Position numbers and translations under genes: made by a program
Assembly: GCF_000698555.1 (NCBI RefSeq)
Contig: NZ_JFHE01000001.1
Coordinates: forward strand, 186,001-250,000
Origin: Caballeronia grimmiae
GTDB lineage: Bacteria; Pseudomonadota; Gammaproteobacteria; Burkholderiales; Burkholderiaceae
Direction: 5' to 3'
DNA length: 64,000 nucleotides
Notes under the pieces: model-generated
Seen by the model: only the letters and a program-made list of their open reading frames with translations
Told to the model about the DNA's origin: nothing
Databases searched by the model: none
Part shown: positions 17,340 to 30,899 of the stretch, one piece after another
Layout: every line of letters starts with the position of its first letter
Numbering within the stretch: position 1 is the first letter of the stretch

Positions 17340-19226
17340 TTATGCCGGCGCTGTCGCGTTGCCCGGCTTGACTTCGTTGCCGCTATTGCCGCCCGACGGC
17401 GTGTCGCCGGACGGAGGCGGCAGGTTCTTCGGCGGACGCGGCGGACGATTTGCCATGATGTCGCTAATCTGGTCTGCGTCGATGGTTTCCCATTCGAGCA
17501 GCGCCTTGGTCATGGCTTCGACCTTGTCGCGGTTGTCTTCCAGCAGCTTGCGGGCGAGCGCGTATTGCTCGTCGAGGATACGGCGGATTTCCGCGTCGAC
17601 CTTCTGCTGCGTGGCTTCCGATACCGACTTCGCACCCATCTTGCCGAACATGCCGTTTTCTTCGGTATCGACGTACACCATCGTGCCGAGGACGTCCGAC
17701 ATGCCGTAACGCGTCACCATGTCGCGCGCCATCTTCGTCGCGCGCTCGAAGTCGTTGGAAGCACCGGTCGACATCGAGTTCATGAACACTTCTTCCGCTG
17801 CCCGGCCGCCGAACAGGATCGCGATTTCTTCTAGCATCTTGTCGCGATACAGATTGACGCGGTCATGCTCCGGCAACTGCCACGTCACGCCCAAAGCCCA
17901 GCCGCGCGGCATGATCGTGACCTTGTGCACCGGATCGGCGTGGGGCAGCAGCTTCGCCACCACCGCGTGACCCGACTCGTGATACGCCGTGTTGCGACGC
18001 TCTTCCTCACGCATGACAGCCGACTTGCGCTCCGGACCCATGAAGATCTTGTCCTTCGCGTCTTCGAAATCCTGCATCTCGACGATGCGCTTGCCCCGAC
18101 GCGCCGCAAACAGCGCCGCTTCGTTGACGAGGTTCGCGAGGTCCGCGCCCGAGAAGCCCGGCGTGCCGCGTGCGATCACCGATGCATCGACGTCGTTTGC
18201 AATCGGCACCTTGCGCAGGTGCACCTTCATGATGTGCTCGCGGCCGCGGATGTCCGGCAGACCGACGTACACCTGGCGGTCGAAACGGCCCGGACGCAGC
18301 AGCGCCTTGTCCAGCACGTCGGAACGGTTCGTCGCAGCGATCACGATGACGCCCGAATTCGCCTCGAAGCCGTCCATTTCGACGAGCATCTGGTTCAGCG
18401 TCTGCTCGCGCTCGTCGTTACCGCCGCCCATGCCAGCGCCGCGATGACGGCCGACAGCGTCGATTTCGTCGATGAACACGATGCACGGCGCATGCTTCTT
18501 CGCCTGCTCAAACATGTCGCGTACGCGGGCCGCGCCCACGCCGACGAACATTTCCACGAAGTCCGAACCCGAGATGCTGAAGAACGGCACCTTCGCCTCG
18601 CCGGCGATGGCGCGAGCCAGCAGCGTCTTACCCGTGCCCGGAGGCCCGACCAGCAGCACGCCGCGTGGAATGCGTCCGCCCAGCTTCTGGAATTTCTGCG
18701 GATCACGCAGGAAGTCCACCAGTTCCGAAACTTCTTCCTTCGCTTCGTCGCAGCCAGCTACGTCGGTGAAATTGATTGCGTTGTTGTTTTCGTCGATCAG
18801 CCGCGCTCGCGACTTGCCGAACGAGAACGCCCCGCCTTTGCCGCCGCCCTGCATCTGCCTCATCATGTAGAACCAGAAGCCGATGATCAGAATGGTCGGC
18901 CCGAGGTAGTACAGCGCGGAGACGAGCGCGTTCGGTTCATCGTCAGCCTTGCCGCTGACCTGAACGCCGTATTTCATCAGGTCGCCGACCATCCAGATGT
19001 CGCCGGGAGAGACGATCTGATATTTCTGGCCGTCGTTCGGAGTGACCGTGAGATTGCGGCCCTGAACGGTAACGTTCTTGACCTTGCCGTTCTTCGCGTC
19101 GTCCATGAACTGCGAATACGACACGCCTTCCTGGACGCGGGGCTTATCGAACTGCTTGAACACCGTAAACAGCACCAGTGCGATCACGAGCCACACTGCC
19201 GCTTTAGAGAACATATTGTTGTTCAA
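17340..19226 (-). CDS. ftsH: ATP-dependent zinc metalloprotease FtsH
   Basis: 628-residue membrane AAA+ protease. There is an N-terminal membrane helix (residues ~5-20), a periplasmic domain, and a second helix near residue 105. The AAA+ core has Walker A GPPGTGKT, Walker [13 protein letters not shown] and second-region homology [19 protein letters not shown], and is followed by the zinc site HESGH. It degrades regulatory and misassembled membrane proteins. The start is taken as TTG at 19226, with GAGGAG eight bases upstream; the frame opens earlier at a GTG (19241) that overlaps that ribosome site. It follows rlmE by 173 bases. Confidence 0.96.
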   Translation of the reverse strand: MNNNMFSKAAVWLVIALVLFTVFKQFDKPRVQEGVSYSQFMDDAKNGKVKNVTVQGRNLTVTPNDGQKYQIVSPGDIWMVGDLMKYGVQVSGKADDEPNALVSALYYLGPTILIIGFWFYMMRQMQGGGKGGAFSFGKSRARLIDENNNAINFTDVAGCDEAKEEVSELVDFLRDPQKFQKLGGRIPRGVLLVGPPGTGKTLLARAIAGEAKVPFFSISGSDFVEMFVGVGAARVRDMFEQAKKHAPCIVFIDEIDAVGRHRGAGMGGGNDEREQTLNQMLVEMDGFEANSGVIVIAATNRSDVLDKALLRPGRFDRQVYVGLPDIRGREHIMKVHLRKVPIANDVDASVIARGTPGFSGADLANLVNEAALFAARRGKRIVEMQDFEDAKDKIFMGPERKSAVMREEERRNTAYHESGHAVVAKLLPHADPVHKVTIMPRGWALGVTWQLPEHDRVNLYRDKMLEEIAILFGGRAAEEVFMNSMSTGASNDFERATKMARDMVTRYGMSDVLGTMVYVDTEENGMFGKMGAKSVSEATQQKVDAEIRRILDEQYALARKLLEDNRDKVEAMTKALLEWETIDADQISDIMANRPPRPPKNLPPPSGDTPSGGNSGNEVKPGNATAPA

Positions 19227-19399
19227 AGCACCACTCCTCACTCATAGACGGGCGCCTACATAAACCTTGCAGCGCCACCAAAGCATTCTAATCCAGACCG
19301 CTAACCCCTGCCATAAGGTTTATCTACCGTCTAAATAGCGGCAGATGGTCTTTTTTCGGCATATTCGGCGAAAATATCGCTGATTTTCGCCGAGGCAGT

Positions 19400-20074
19400 C
19401 TAAACGGGTCCCGCAGCCGGATGTTTGAGCCGCCGGCCGAGAATAAAAGTCTCGGACGACTTGTCCCGAGAGGCCTTGGGCTTGCGCGGCGCCACCACTT
19501 TGAACTGGTGCTTGAATTTCTCGACGATCTGGCTATAACCGCTGCCATGAAAACATTTGACTAGCAGCGCACCTTCCGGTTTCAGGTGGTTTTGCGCGAA
19601 TTCGAGCGCCAGGTCGCAAAGATGCTCGATCCGCGCCGCATCCGCACTTGCCACGCCTGAGAGGTTTGGGGCCATGTCCGAAATAACAAGGTCCACCTGA
19701 CGCTCGCCGACGAATTCATTTAGCTGGGCGAGCACCGCATCATCGCGAAAGTCGCCCTGAATAAACGTGACGTCCGCGATCGGCTCCATAGGCAGAATAT
19801 CGAGCGCGATGATCGTGCCGTCGATGCCGCCTTCGCGCTGCGCATCACGCTTCGAGCCCTGAGCGAGCTTGTTGCGAGCGTACTGGCTCCAGCTTCCGGG
19901 CGTCGAGCCGAGATCGACGATCACCTGACCGGGCTTGATGAGCTTGTCCTGCTCGTCGATCTCTTTCAGCTTGTACGCGGCGCGTGCGCGATAGCCCTCG
20001 CGCTGCGCCATCTTCACGTAGGGATCGTTGATGTGGTCATGCAACCACGAATGATTGAAGCGATTTTTTGCCAT
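19400..20074 (-). CDS. rlmE: 23S rRNA 2'-O-ribose methyltransferase RlmE (FtsJ/RrmJ)
   Basis: 224 residues; methylates the ribose of U2552 in the A-loop of 23S rRNA. The N-terminus [20 protein letters not shown], the lysine in [12 protein letters not shown], the SAM loop [14 protein letters not shown], the aspartate in [11 protein letters not shown] and the lysine in [12 protein letters not shown] give the K-D-K part of the catalytic set. The final Glu is in SSETFILG. It sits upstream of ftsH as in most proteobacteria and is divergent from yhbY. Confidence 0.95.
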   Translation of the reverse strand: MAKNRFNHSWLHDHINDPYVKMAQREGYRARAAYKLKEIDEQDKLIKPGQVIVDLGSTPGSWSQYARNKLAQGSKRDAQREGGIDGTIIALDILPMEPIADVTFIQGDFRDDAVLAQLNEFVGERQVDLVISDMAPNLSGVASADAARIEHLCDLALEFAQNHLKPEGALLVKCFHGSGYSQIVEKFKHQFKVVAPRKPKASRDKSSETFILGRRLKHPAAGPV

Positions 20075-20401
20075 TCAAACTGAACTCATGCTGCGCGCAT
20101 GCGCGCTCGCGGGTGTGTTGCTGTTGCGCGCCGGACGTGGCGCGGATGCGTGTACTGTGACGGTTGCGCGGTAATCTTGCTGCAACGCGCGATGCTTTTA
20201 GCGGATAATACGCGTCTTGTCGGCCGGAACGTTTCCGCGGGCGCTCCATGCGCCCGGCAATCGCGTATCCGGCCTATTTCGTTTGTGCGGCGATAAAACA
20301 CGCTGTGCCAGATCGTTCCGGTACGGGCTTTTCGCCCCTCGCGTTTCAGCATGCCGCCTGGCGCCAAGCGCCGCCCATTTTAGTCGAGTCCCAAATTTCT
20401 C
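20075..20401. other. Divergent intergenic region rlmE / yhbY
   Basis: 327 bases without a credible gene. It should hold the promoters of both rlmE (minus) and yhbY (plus). GGATAATACG near 20202-20211 could be a plus-strand -10 element, but I find no matching -35 at normal distance. No terminator or RNA gene seen. Confidence 0.4.
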
Positions 20402-20941
20402 ATGCCAGCTCTTGAACTCTCCCCTGCCCAACGCTCCGACCTGCGCTCCCAGGCCCACGCGCTCAAGCCCGTCGTGCTCGTCGGCGCGGAGGGTCTGACG
20501 GACGCCGTGCTGAAGGAAATCGGCGTGCACCTCGATGCGCATCAGCTCATCAAGATTCGCGTGTTCGGCGACGAGCGCGAAGCCCGCGTCGCAATTTACG
20601 ACGAAATCTGCGATCGCCTGAACGCCGCGCCGATCCAGCATATCGGCAAATTGCTCGTGATCTGGAGGCCGGAAGGCGCCGCGCCCGCGAAGACCCGCGG
20701 CGAACGCACGCGCAGCACGATGCCGCCGAGCGCCGCTGAAGCGGCCGAGCGTCCTGCCAAGGGCCGCGCACCGCGCATTGTCAAGGCCGTGAAGATCACG
20801 CGTGACGCGCCTGCAGTCAAAAAACCGCGCAAGCAGACGTTGAAGGTGCTTGGTAACGAGCGCGTCACGGCGGGCGGCAACGTCAAGCGGGCGAAGAAGC
20901 GTCAGGCCGGTTCGAAGCGTCAGCACCAGGCAGTGAAGTAA
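20402..20941 (+). CDS. yhbY: YhbY-type CRM domain RNA-binding protein, extended form
   Basis: 179 residues. The first ~95 are a CRS1-YhbY (CRM) domain, with LSPAQRSDLRSQAHALKPVV, the loop VLVGAEGLTDAVLKEI, and HQLIKIRVFGDEREAR. YhbY binds pre-50S ribosomal particles. E. coli YhbY is only about 97 residues; here an extra ~80-residue Lys/Arg/Ala-rich tail follows, which is likely disordered and may add RNA contacts. Confidence 0.88.
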   Translation: MPALELSPAQRSDLRSQAHALKPVVLVGAEGLTDAVLKEIGVHLDAHQLIKIRVFGDEREARVAIYDEICDRLNAAPIQHIGKLLVIWRPEGAAPAKTRGERTRSTMPPSAAEAAERPAKGRAPRIVKAVKITRDAPAVKKPRKQTLKVLGNERVTAGGNVKRAKKRQAGSKRQHQAVK

Positions 20942-20993
20942 TCGTACGGCGCGGCGTCAAACGCGACGCGCACGCCGCATCGGCCAACAGCGC

Positions 20994-21509
20994 TCAGCTT
21001 CTTGCGCGTTTGGCCGCCATTTTCGCCGATTTGTTCTTCGGCACGATGGCGGTCGGCGCGTTGCCCGGCAAGCGCCACACCAGCGCGATGCCGAACAGGC
21101 ACTGAACCAAATAGATGGCGCTCGAGATGCCGTGCAGGATGCCGAACTGCTTCGCGTACGGAGAATCGGCCAGTGCGACGCCCGACTCCTGCGCGGCCAC
21201 GCGCAGCGACTCCATGAACGGCTGCAACGCGAAGTAGCCGGCGAGCACGCACCCGAGCATCACCGCGACAATCCACCGCACACGCTTGTAGTCGGCGATG
21301 CCGCTTTTCACGAAGCGATTGCCGATCAGAATCAGAATCAGCGCGCTCGCCACGCCGACGAACGCTTCGATGCGGAAGTATTGCGCGGCGACCGATCCGG
21401 CGGCCGCGCGATCGAGCATCGAAAAGAGAACGGGGGCGGCGACGAGGCCGAGGGTCAGCAAGCTGCCGACCCAGATCATCGTCACGAAGCGAAAGAGCCG
21501 GTGCGCCAT
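20994..21509 (-). CDS. DUF4149-type membrane protein
   Basis: 171 residues with about four hydrophobic helices (LFRFVTMIWVGSLLTLGLVA; ALILILIGN; IVAVMLGCVLAGYFAL; ISSAIYLVQCLFGIALVW) and a basic C-terminus ending KRARS. It resembles the DUF4149/TMEM205-like family of unknown role. Its ATG overlaps the greA stop by one base, so it is probably translated with greA. Confidence 0.7.
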   Translation of the reverse strand: MAHRLFRFVTMIWVGSLLTLGLVAAPVLFSMLDRAAAGSVAAQYFRIEAFVGVASALILILIGNRFVKSGIADYKRVRWIVAVMLGCVLAGYFALQPFMESLRVAAQESGVALADSPYAKQFGILHGISSAIYLVQCLFGIALVWRLPGNAPTAIVPKNKSAKMAAKRARS

Positions 21510-21985
21510 CAGACGTAACGAACCGCGATGATTTCATACTCGCGCGCGCCGCTTGGCGCTTGCACCGACGCCACGTCGCCTTGCGACTTCGAAATCAGCG
21601 CCCGCGCGATCGGCGAACTGACCGAAATAAGGCCGTGATCGATATCGGCTTCATCGTCGCCGACGATCTGATACGTGACCGTATCGCCGGATTCGAGGTC
21701 TTCCAGTTCCACCGTCGCGCCGAACACGACGCGGCCATCGGCGTCGACCGTCGTCGGGTCGATCACCTGCGCGGCGGCCAGCTTGGATTCGATCTCCGCG
21801 ATGCGGCCCTCGATGAAGCCCTGCTTTTCCTTCGCGGCGTCGTATTCCGCATTTTCGGACAGATCGCCCTGCGCGCGCGCTTCCGCGATCGCATTGATGA
21901 CCGCCGGACGCTCGACAGCCTTAAGGCGTTGCAATTCGTCGCGCAGCAACTCCGCGCCGCGCTTCGTCAAGGGAATCGTGCTCAT
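21509..21985 (-). CDS. greA: Transcription elongation factor GreA
   Basis: 158 residues, the same length as E. coli GreA. The N-terminal coiled coil ([20 protein letters not shown] to [19 protein letters not shown]) enters the polymerase secondary channel with its acidic tip ([11 protein letters not shown]). The C-terminal FKBP-like domain includes [15 protein letters not shown]. It rescues backtracked polymerase by stimulating RNA cleavage. The ATG at 21985 is preferred over the TTG six bases upstream. Confidence 0.95.
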   Translation of the reverse strand: MSTIPLTKRGAELLRDELQRLKAVERPAVINAIAEARAQGDLSENAEYDAAKEKQGFIEGRIAEIESKLAAAQVIDPTTVDADGRVVFGATVELEDLESGDTVTYQIVGDDEADIDHGLISVSSPIARALISKSQGDVASVQAPSGAREYEIIAVRYV

Positions 21986-22009
21986 AGACAACCCAGAAAC
22001 AAAAACGTC

Positions 22010-22069
22010 AAAAAAATTACCGCGGTTAAGCGCATCTCCCCGAGACGAGGAGACGCCGCTTAACCGCGG
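22010..22069 (-). terminator. Large terminator after carB
   Basis: Perfect 13-base outer arms (22020-22032 and 22057-22069) enclose a second small stem TCTCC/GGAGA. On the minus strand the outer stem is followed by TAA and then seven T. It lies 30 bases after the carB stop and separates carAB from greA. Confidence 0.85.
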
Positions 22070-22099
22070 CTCGTGATGCTTGGACCAGTAATCGAAGCC

Positions 22100-25354
<3,255 letters not shown>

Positions 25355-25392
25355 AACTGCTCTCGATGTCTATGTACGGTTTCTGTTCGTGA

Positions 25393-26535
25393 TCAGGCGG
25401 CGACCTTCGCCGACTCCATCAATTTGATGAAGCGGTCGAACAGATAAGCGATGTCGTGCGGCCCCGGCGACGCTTCCGGGTGTCCCTGGAAGCAGAACGC
25501 CGGCTTGTCGGTGAGCGCGAAGCCTTGCAGCGTGCCGTCGAAGAGCGAGACATGCGTGACCTTCGCGTTCGCGGGCAGCGTGGCGGCATCGACCGCAAAG
25601 CCGTGATTCTGCGACGTGATGACCACGCGGCCGTCTTCCATGTCCTTCACCGGATGATTCGCGCCGTGGTGGCCGGTCTTCATCTTGGTCGTCGTCGCGC
25701 CGACGGCGAGACCCATGATCTGATGCCCGAGGCAGATGCCGAACGTCGGAATGCCGCGCTCGATGAATTCGCGCGTCGCGCGGATCGCGTAGTCGCACGG
25801 TTCCGGATCGCCGGGACCGTTCGACAGGAAGATGCCGTCCGGATTGAGCGCGAGTGCGTCGGCGGCGCTTGCCTGCGCCGGCAGCACGGTGACGTGGCAG
25901 CCGCGCTCGGCCAGCATGCGCAGGATGTTGTACTTGACGCCGTAATCGAACGCGACGACGCGGAATTTCGGCGACTTCTGCTCGCCGTAGCCACTGCCGA
26001 GGCGCCATTCGGTTTGCGTCCACTCGTAGCGATCCTGCGTGGACACGACTTTCGCGAGGTCCATGCCGGCGAGTCCGGGAAACGAGCGCGCGAGACGCAG
26101 CGCTTCGGCTTCGTCGTCGCTGCCAGCGAGAATGCAGCCGTTTTGCGCGCCCTTGTCGCGCAGCACGCGCGTCAGCTTGCGCGTGTCGATGCCCGCAATG
26201 CCGACGACGCCTTGCGCCTTCAGATAATCGGAAAGGGTTTGCTCCGAACGGAAGTTCGAGGCCAGCACCGGCAGATCACGAATGATGAGACCGGCGGCAT
26301 GGACTTTGGTGGCTTCGACGTCTTCGGCATTCACGCCGACATTGCCGATATGCGGATACGTCAGCGTGACGATCTGGCGGGCATAGCTCGGGTCGGTCAG
26401 GATTTCCTGATAGCCGGTGATGGCGGTGTTGAACACCACTTCGCCGATCGTCGAACCGGCGGCGCCGATGGATTGACCACGAAAGACCGTGCCGTCGGCA
26501 AGTGCGAGTAATGCGGGGGAGAATGACGGCAACAC
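25393..26535 (-). CDS. carA: Carbamoyl-phosphate synthase small subunit
   Basis: 380-residue class I glutamine amidotransferase that supplies ammonia to CarB. The N-terminal domain starts [14 protein letters not shown]. The glutaminase site has the nucleophile in [11 protein letters not shown] and the His/Glu pair in [13 protein letters not shown]. The start is GTG at 26535, with AAGGAG six bases upstream; the frame opens seven codons earlier at a GTG lacking such a site. Behind a leader of about 260 bases. Confidence 0.97.
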   Translation of the reverse strand: MLPSFSPALLALADGTVFRGQSIGAAGSTIGEVVFNTAITGYQEILTDPSYARQIVTLTYPHIGNVGVNAEDVEATKVHAAGLIIRDLPVLASNFRSEQTLSDYLKAQGVVGIAGIDTRKLTRVLRDKGAQNGCILAGSDDEAEALRLARSFPGLAGMDLAKVVSTQDRYEWTQTEWRLGSGYGEQKSPKFRVVAFDYGVKYNILRMLAERGCHVTVLPAQASAADALALNPDGIFLSNGPGDPEPCDYAIRATREFIERGIPTFGICLGHQIMGLAVGATTTKMKTGHHGANHPVKDMEDGRVVITSQNHGFAVDAATLPANAKVTHVSLFDGTLQGFALTDKPAFCFQGHPEASPGPHDIAYLFDRFIKLMESAKVAA

Positions 26536-26829
26536 GGGAAGCTCCTTGGGGAACACCCTGTTACCGACCTGTCTGTCCGAAATTCAGGCTTGGGGCCGCG
26601 CTCCGGGAGCACGGGTTTCCTTAGCACGATGGCGGCGGCTCACAGGCGGGCATCGTGGCTCGAAGCGGCCCGCTTGCGCGCGGCGAGCGGAGTATCGAAG
26701 CGGACGATCGGCGGCGTGCGGCGCGCGCTGCCAGGCGCAGCGAACGACGGGGAATGGGAGGTAGGCGCTAGGGTGCGGGTTGATATGCTCAAACCTTCGA
26801 ATTATAGCGCGAAGTCGGCCACTTGGCCA
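26536..26829 (-). promoter_or_regulatory. carA promoter and long leader
   Basis: On the minus strand TGGCCA (26829-26824), 17 bases, then TATAAT (26806-26801) form a good sigma-70 promoter. A start near 26794 gives about 260 bases of untranslated leader. The leader is GC-rich and has several self-complementary GCGCGC/CGGC stretches but no clear terminator. With the rest of the gap to 26874 it holds no credible gene. PyrR- or arginine-type control cannot be judged by eye. Confidence 0.55.
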
Positions 26830-26874
26830 TATTTGGGGAATTTCCGCTTGCGGCCGATGCGCAAAGCCGATCGC

Positions 26875-28116
26875 TCATGACGCAGTGCGCTCCGTCTTTT
26901 GAAGCGCCCGGCTCGGCAGCACGTACCAGACGGCGCTGGCCACCTGCAACGCGATCAACGTCACCCACACGGTCTGATGCGCCGTCGCGGGAAAATGGCC
27001 GCCCTCAGCCGGCCAGAACGACAGCATCGCGCCGATGCCGACCTGAAAGCCGAAAATCAGCAGGAAGAGCACGAGCGTGAGCGTCGTGTTCGCGCGGCCG
27101 ATCATATGGGCAGGAAAGTGTTCGGCCATCACCGCATAGCTGAGAATGCCGGCGCCACCGAAGATGCCGTATGCCGCAAGCAGTGCGGCGGGCGGCAACG
27201 GCACGCGCACCACCATCAGCAATTGCACGGCGACATAGAGCGCCATTCCGGCGCCGCAGAACGCGTACACCGAGACGCCCCGCCGCTCCATACCGCGCGC
27301 CGCCGCACCGAAACCGACGCAGCCGAACATCATCGCGAAACCGAGCACGGAGACGAGCGCCGCGGCATGCGCGGGCGTGAGGCCCATTACATCGAGCAGA
27401 TAGGGGCGTATCCAGAGCGATTGCATCGCGTAGAAAACGCCTTGTGACACGACCGAAAACGACGCGATCTTCCAAAACGCACCGCTCATCAGAATGTGCC
27501 ATGTGCCCTGGAACTGGGTGATGACATCCGCCTGATGACGCGTGTCCCGAGTGCGCGGCGCGAACAGCGCGATCGCGGCCGCAACGAGCAGCGTGAAGAC
27601 ACCCAGCCCGACACACACTTGCCGCCAGCTCGCGACATGCAGCAGCGACGCAAGCGGCGATCCGACCACGACGCCGCCCAGCCCGCCTACCGCCATCGTG
27701 AGGCCGTTGATGAGCGGCAGCCGCGCGACCGGGAAATGCTGCGCCGACGCCTTAAACGCCGCGCTCAGACAGACGGATACGCCGACGCCAATCAACAAAC
27801 GCCCCGCCATGAGGCCGGCCAGCCCGTGCGACGCCCCGAACACCCAGATGCCCGCCGCCGCGAACAAGAGCATTCCGGCGGTGACCGGGCGCGGCCCGAA
27901 ATGGTCGAGCATCACGCCGACAGGAATCTGCGCGACGGCAAAGCCGATGAAGTACAGCGACGTAAGCAGACCGAGATCGGCGGCGGACAGGCCGAGATCG
28001 TGCGTGATGAGCGGAGCAAAGCCGAGGTTGACGCCCCGGAATACGTACGACACGAAGTATCCGGCAGCGAACAGCAGAAAGACGCGGAGACGAACGGAGG
28101 ACGGCATGCGATTCAT
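26875..28116 (-). CDS. MFS transporter
   Basis: 413 residues with about twelve hydrophobic helices in two groups. The loop 2-3 motif region reads PVGVMLDHFGPRPVTAG, close to the major facilitator signature. Overall it resembles cyanate- or nitrate/nitrite-type and other sugar-independent MFS groups, but the substrate cannot be assigned. The start is taken at the Met of MNRMPSS (28116) because the longer upstream frame is Arg-rich. It lies between mltD and carA, with no terminator visible before the carA promoter. Confidence 0.8.
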   Translation of the reverse strand: MNRMPSSVRLRVFLLFAAGYFVSYVFRGVNLGFAPLITHDLGLSAADLGLLTSLYFIGFAVAQIPVGVMLDHFGPRPVTAGMLLFAAAGIWVFGASHGLAGLMAGRLLIGVGVSVCLSAAFKASAQHFPVARLPLINGLTMAVGGLGGVVVGSPLASLLHVASWRQVCVGLGVFTLLVAAAIALFAPRTRDTRHQADVITQFQGTWHILMSGAFWKIASFSVVSQGVFYAMQSLWIRPYLLDVMGLTPAHAAALVSVLGFAMMFGCVGFGAAARGMERRGVSVYAFCGAGMALYVAVQLLMVVRVPLPPAALLAAYGIFGGAGILSYAVMAEHFPAHMIGRANTTLTLVLFLLIFGFQVGIGAMLSFWPAEGGHFPATAHQTVWVTLIALQVASAVWYVLPSRALQKTERTAS

Positions 28117-28164
28117 TGCCTGCTTAATTCTTCTGGAACGCCAGTTTAACCGTGCGGCCAAATG

Positions 28165-28190
28165 AAAACGCCGTCACCTTGGTGACGGCG
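28165..28190 (-). terminator. Terminator after mltD
   Basis: Perfect ten-base arms CGCCGTCACC / GGTGACGGCG around TT. On the minus strand it is followed by TTTT, 31 bases after the mltD stop. Confidence 0.85.
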
Positions 28191-28221
28191 TGGATAACGC
28201 GATAAGGCGAAGCGCTCGCGC

Positions 28222-29871
28222 TTACTTTTTCTTGCTCTTGGCGCTGCTGCCATGCGTGGCGGCAGCCTTCGTCGTTTTCGGCGCGGCGGGATGACTGCTG
28301 CCCGCCTTGGATGCGCTGGCCGACGACGACACGCGCGTCACCGTATGGCCCGGCGCCTTGCCCTGAGGCGTTTTCGCCGTCACGCGCGTGCCGATCTTCC
28401 GCACGCCTCCCGACGAACGGCTCGACGCCGCCACCGTTTCAACGCGCACCGGACCCGGCTCGGCCGGCACTGGACGCCCATACGGCACGTGCAGGACGAC
28501 GACCTGACCCGGCATGAACATATCGCGGCTCGTGCGGTTCCAGGCCTTCACTTGCGCCACCGATACGTTGTACCGGTCGGCCAGCGTGGCAACGCTTTGC
28601 TTGCGGCGCACGCGAATAGCCATCTTGCGCGTGTCCGGCACGTCGCGTTCGACGGCGAGAATCGCGTTGGCGGCGACGTCGGCGCTGATGTCTTCGTCGT
28701 CGTCATCCGTGCGCGGCACGACGATGGTCGAGCCCGGCTTCAGGCGCATGCCTGCCGGAATGCGGTTGACCGACATGAGGGTGTCCGCATCGACACCGAT
28801 TTTCTCGGCGATGGCCGCAGGACGCGCCCGCTCCGTCACCGTGTACGTGGTCCACGACGACAGCGCGCCCGTGTACGAACCGAGGTTGCGCTGGAAGGTG
28901 GCGGCGTTGTCGAACGGCAGCAGGATCTGCGGATTCGTCGCACCGAGAATGACCGGCTTGGCGAACGACGGATTCAGCGAGCGGAATTCCTCGACGCTCA
29001 TGCCGGCGAGCTTCGCGGCCATGGTCACGTCGATGTCGCGCGCAGTGGTGACGGTCACGAAGTACGGGTGATTCGGGATATCCGGCAGCGCGAGGCCATA
29101 TTGCTGCGGATTCGCCACGATGTTCTTGACTGCCTGCAACTTCGGCACGTAGTTGCGCGTTTCGTTGGGCATGCGCAGGCTTTCGTAGTCAGTCGGCAAG
29201 CCGGCCGCTTCGTTGCGCGCAATCGCGCGCTGCACGTTGCCCTCGCCCCAGTTGTATGCGGCGAGCGCGAGATGCCAGTCGCCGAACATGTCGTGCAGGC
29301 GCGAAAGGTAGTCCAGCGCGGCGCTCGTCGACGCCAGCACGTCGCGCCGCTCGTCCTGCCACATGTTCTGCTTGAGGTTGTAGTCGCGGCCGGTGCCCGG
29401 CACGAACTGCCACATGCCGGCCGCCTTCGCCACCGACAAAGCCTGCGGATTGAACGCCGATTCGATGAACGGCAGCAGGGCCAGTTCAGTCGGCATGTGG
29501 CGCTGCTCGAGTTCTTCGACGATGTGATACAGGTATTTCTGCGAACGCGTCGTCATGCGCTCGACGTAGTCGGGGCGCTGCGCATACCAGTTCGCCTGCA
29601 TGTCGACGAGGTCGCTTTGCAGATCGGGAATCTGAAAGCCGCCACGAATGCGGCTCCACAAGTCGGCCGACCCTGCGAGCGAGGTGACAGGCGTCTTGTC
29701 GACGTTAATGGTTTCCTTGGCGGCTGCGGTGCGGCGAATCGTGTCAGCGACTTCTTGCTGCGAGGCGGCGGTAGGAGTGGCGGAGGTTGTACTCGTGGCG
29801 GGCGCTGTCGGTCCTTGGCTGGCGCAGGCGGCCAGCATCAGGACGGATAGCGCACTCAGTGTTAGTCGCAT
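28222..29871 (-). CDS. mltD: Membrane-bound lytic transglycosylase MltD with LysM domains
   Basis: 549-residue lipoprotein (lipobox LMLAACAS). The lytic transglycosylase domain has the catalytic Glu in LALLPFIESAFNP and the downstream GMWQFVPGTGRDYNL. It cuts the MurNAc-GlcNAc bond with 1,6-anhydro formation. Two LysM modules follow (TYTVTERARPAAIAEKIGVD; AIRVRRKQSVATLADRYNVS). The last ~80 residues are a Ser/Ala/Lys-rich tail ending KSKKK, unusual for MltD and probably disordered. The Met of MRLTLSALS is the sensible start. Confidence 0.93.
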   Translation of the reverse strand: MRLTLSALSVLMLAACASQGPTAPATSTTSATPTAASQQEVADTIRRTAAAKETINVDKTPVTSLAGSADLWSRIRGGFQIPDLQSDLVDMQANWYAQRPDYVERMTTRSQKYLYHIVEELEQRHMPTELALLPFIESAFNPQALSVAKAAGMWQFVPGTGRDYNLKQNMWQDERRDVLASTSAALDYLSRLHDMFGDWHLALAAYNWGEGNVQRAIARNEAAGLPTDYESLRMPNETRNYVPKLQAVKNIVANPQQYGLALPDIPNHPYFVTVTTARDIDVTMAAKLAGMSVEEFRSLNPSFAKPVILGATNPQILLPFDNAATFQRNLGSYTGALSSWTTYTVTERARPAAIAEKIGVDADTLMSVNRIPAGMRLKPGSTIVVPRTDDDDEDISADVAANAILAVERDVPDTRKMAIRVRRKQSVATLADRYNVSVAQVKAWNRTSRDMFMPGQVVVLHVPYGRPVPAEPGPVRVETVAASSRSSGGVRKIGTRVTAKTPQGKAPGHTVTRVSSSASASKAGSSHPAAPKTTKAAATHGSSAKSKKK

Positions 29872-30030
29872 GAACGTCTCTGCTTCCAAAGAGTGAGGCT
29901 TGGAAATTTGGAGCCGATAGTACGGAACCGCACCTAGGACGTCAATAAGAATGCGCGCAAAACCCCTGCAAAATCTTGTATCTAACGCCGTTTCCGAGGT
30001 ATCGGATGAACTTCTTGCGAAGTTTCGGGA

Positions 30031-30873
30031 TTATCGGAACGTGTCTTTCCAGCCGCGAAGCACGCGGAATGCGTCCAGCCGGTCCGCGATCGGCGTGCCG
30101 AAGTGCGCGGCAAGCCTGGCCTGAATCGCAGGATCGTCGACGCGCAGGAACGGATTGACCGCCTTCTCGTGCGCGATCGTCGTCGGCAACGTGGGCTTGC
30201 CGGCGGCGCGCAAGGTCTGCGCTTCGTCGTCCCAGCGGACGAGCGCGGCGCTCTCCGGCTCGCATGCGCGCGCAAAGCGGATGTTCGACAGCGTGTACTC
30301 GTGCGCGCAATGCACCTGCGTGTCGTCGGGAAGCGCGGCGAGCGAATCGAGCGAGGCGAGCATCTGTTGCGGCGTGCCTTCGAACAGACGCCCGCAGCCG
30401 CTTGCAAACAGCGTATCGCCGCAAAAGAGATGCGGCGTGCCGCGCGCATCGCCCGCCTGGAAGTACGCGATGTGGCCAGCCGTGTGACCGGGAACGTCGA
30501 TGACCGTGAACTCGAGCGCGGGCTGCGCGATGCTTACCGCATCGCCACCGGAGAGCCGCGTCGTCACATGCTCGATGCGCTCGCCAGCCGGGCCGTACAC
30601 GGGCACGCCGCCCTCTGCCGTTCGGCTATCGAGCAGCGCTTTCACGCCGCCGACGTGGTCGTGATGATGGTGCGTGAGTAAAATAGCGGTCAGCCGCCAG
30701 CCGCGTTTCGCGAGATACGCTTCGACCGGCGCGGCGTCGCCCGGATCGATGACGACGGCATCGCGCGAATCCGACACGATCCAGATGTAGTTGTCCTCGA
30801 ACGCCGGGACCGGCACGTATTCCAGCGCCGGCTTGGGCGTGCGTTTGGACGAATCTTCAGCAAGTGAATCCAT
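30031..30873 (-). CDS. gloB: Hydroxyacylglutathione hydrolase (glyoxalase II)
   Basis: About 280 residues with the metallo-beta-lactamase fold. It has metal motif LTHHHHDHVGGVKALL, further ligands in DVPGHTAGHIAYF and CGDTLFASGCGR, and the glutathione-binding region HCAHEYTLSNIRFA. It hydrolyses S-lactoylglutathione to lactate and glutathione in methylglyoxal detoxification. About 20 residues precede the usual start (VPVPAFEDNYIWIVSD); the Met at 30873 is one of two close options. Divergent from the methyltransferase gene, in a gloB-rnhA-dnaQ neighbourhood also known from E. coli. Confidence 0.93.
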   Translation of the reverse strand: MDSLAEDSSKRTPKPALEYVPVPAFEDNYIWIVSDSRDAVVIDPGDAAPVEAYLAKRGWRLTAILLTHHHHDHVGGVKALLDSRTAEGGVPVYGPAGERIEHVTTRLSGGDAVSIAQPALEFTVIDVPGHTAGHIAYFQAGDARGTPHLFCGDTLFASGCGRLFEGTPQQMLASLDSLAALPDDTQVHCAHEYTLSNIRFARACEPESAALVRWDDEAQTLRAAGKPTLPTTIAHEKAVNPFLRVDDPAIQARLAAHFGTPIADRLDAFRVLRGWKDTFR

Positions 30874-30899
30874 GGCGATCATCTACGCGGCATCCGAAC

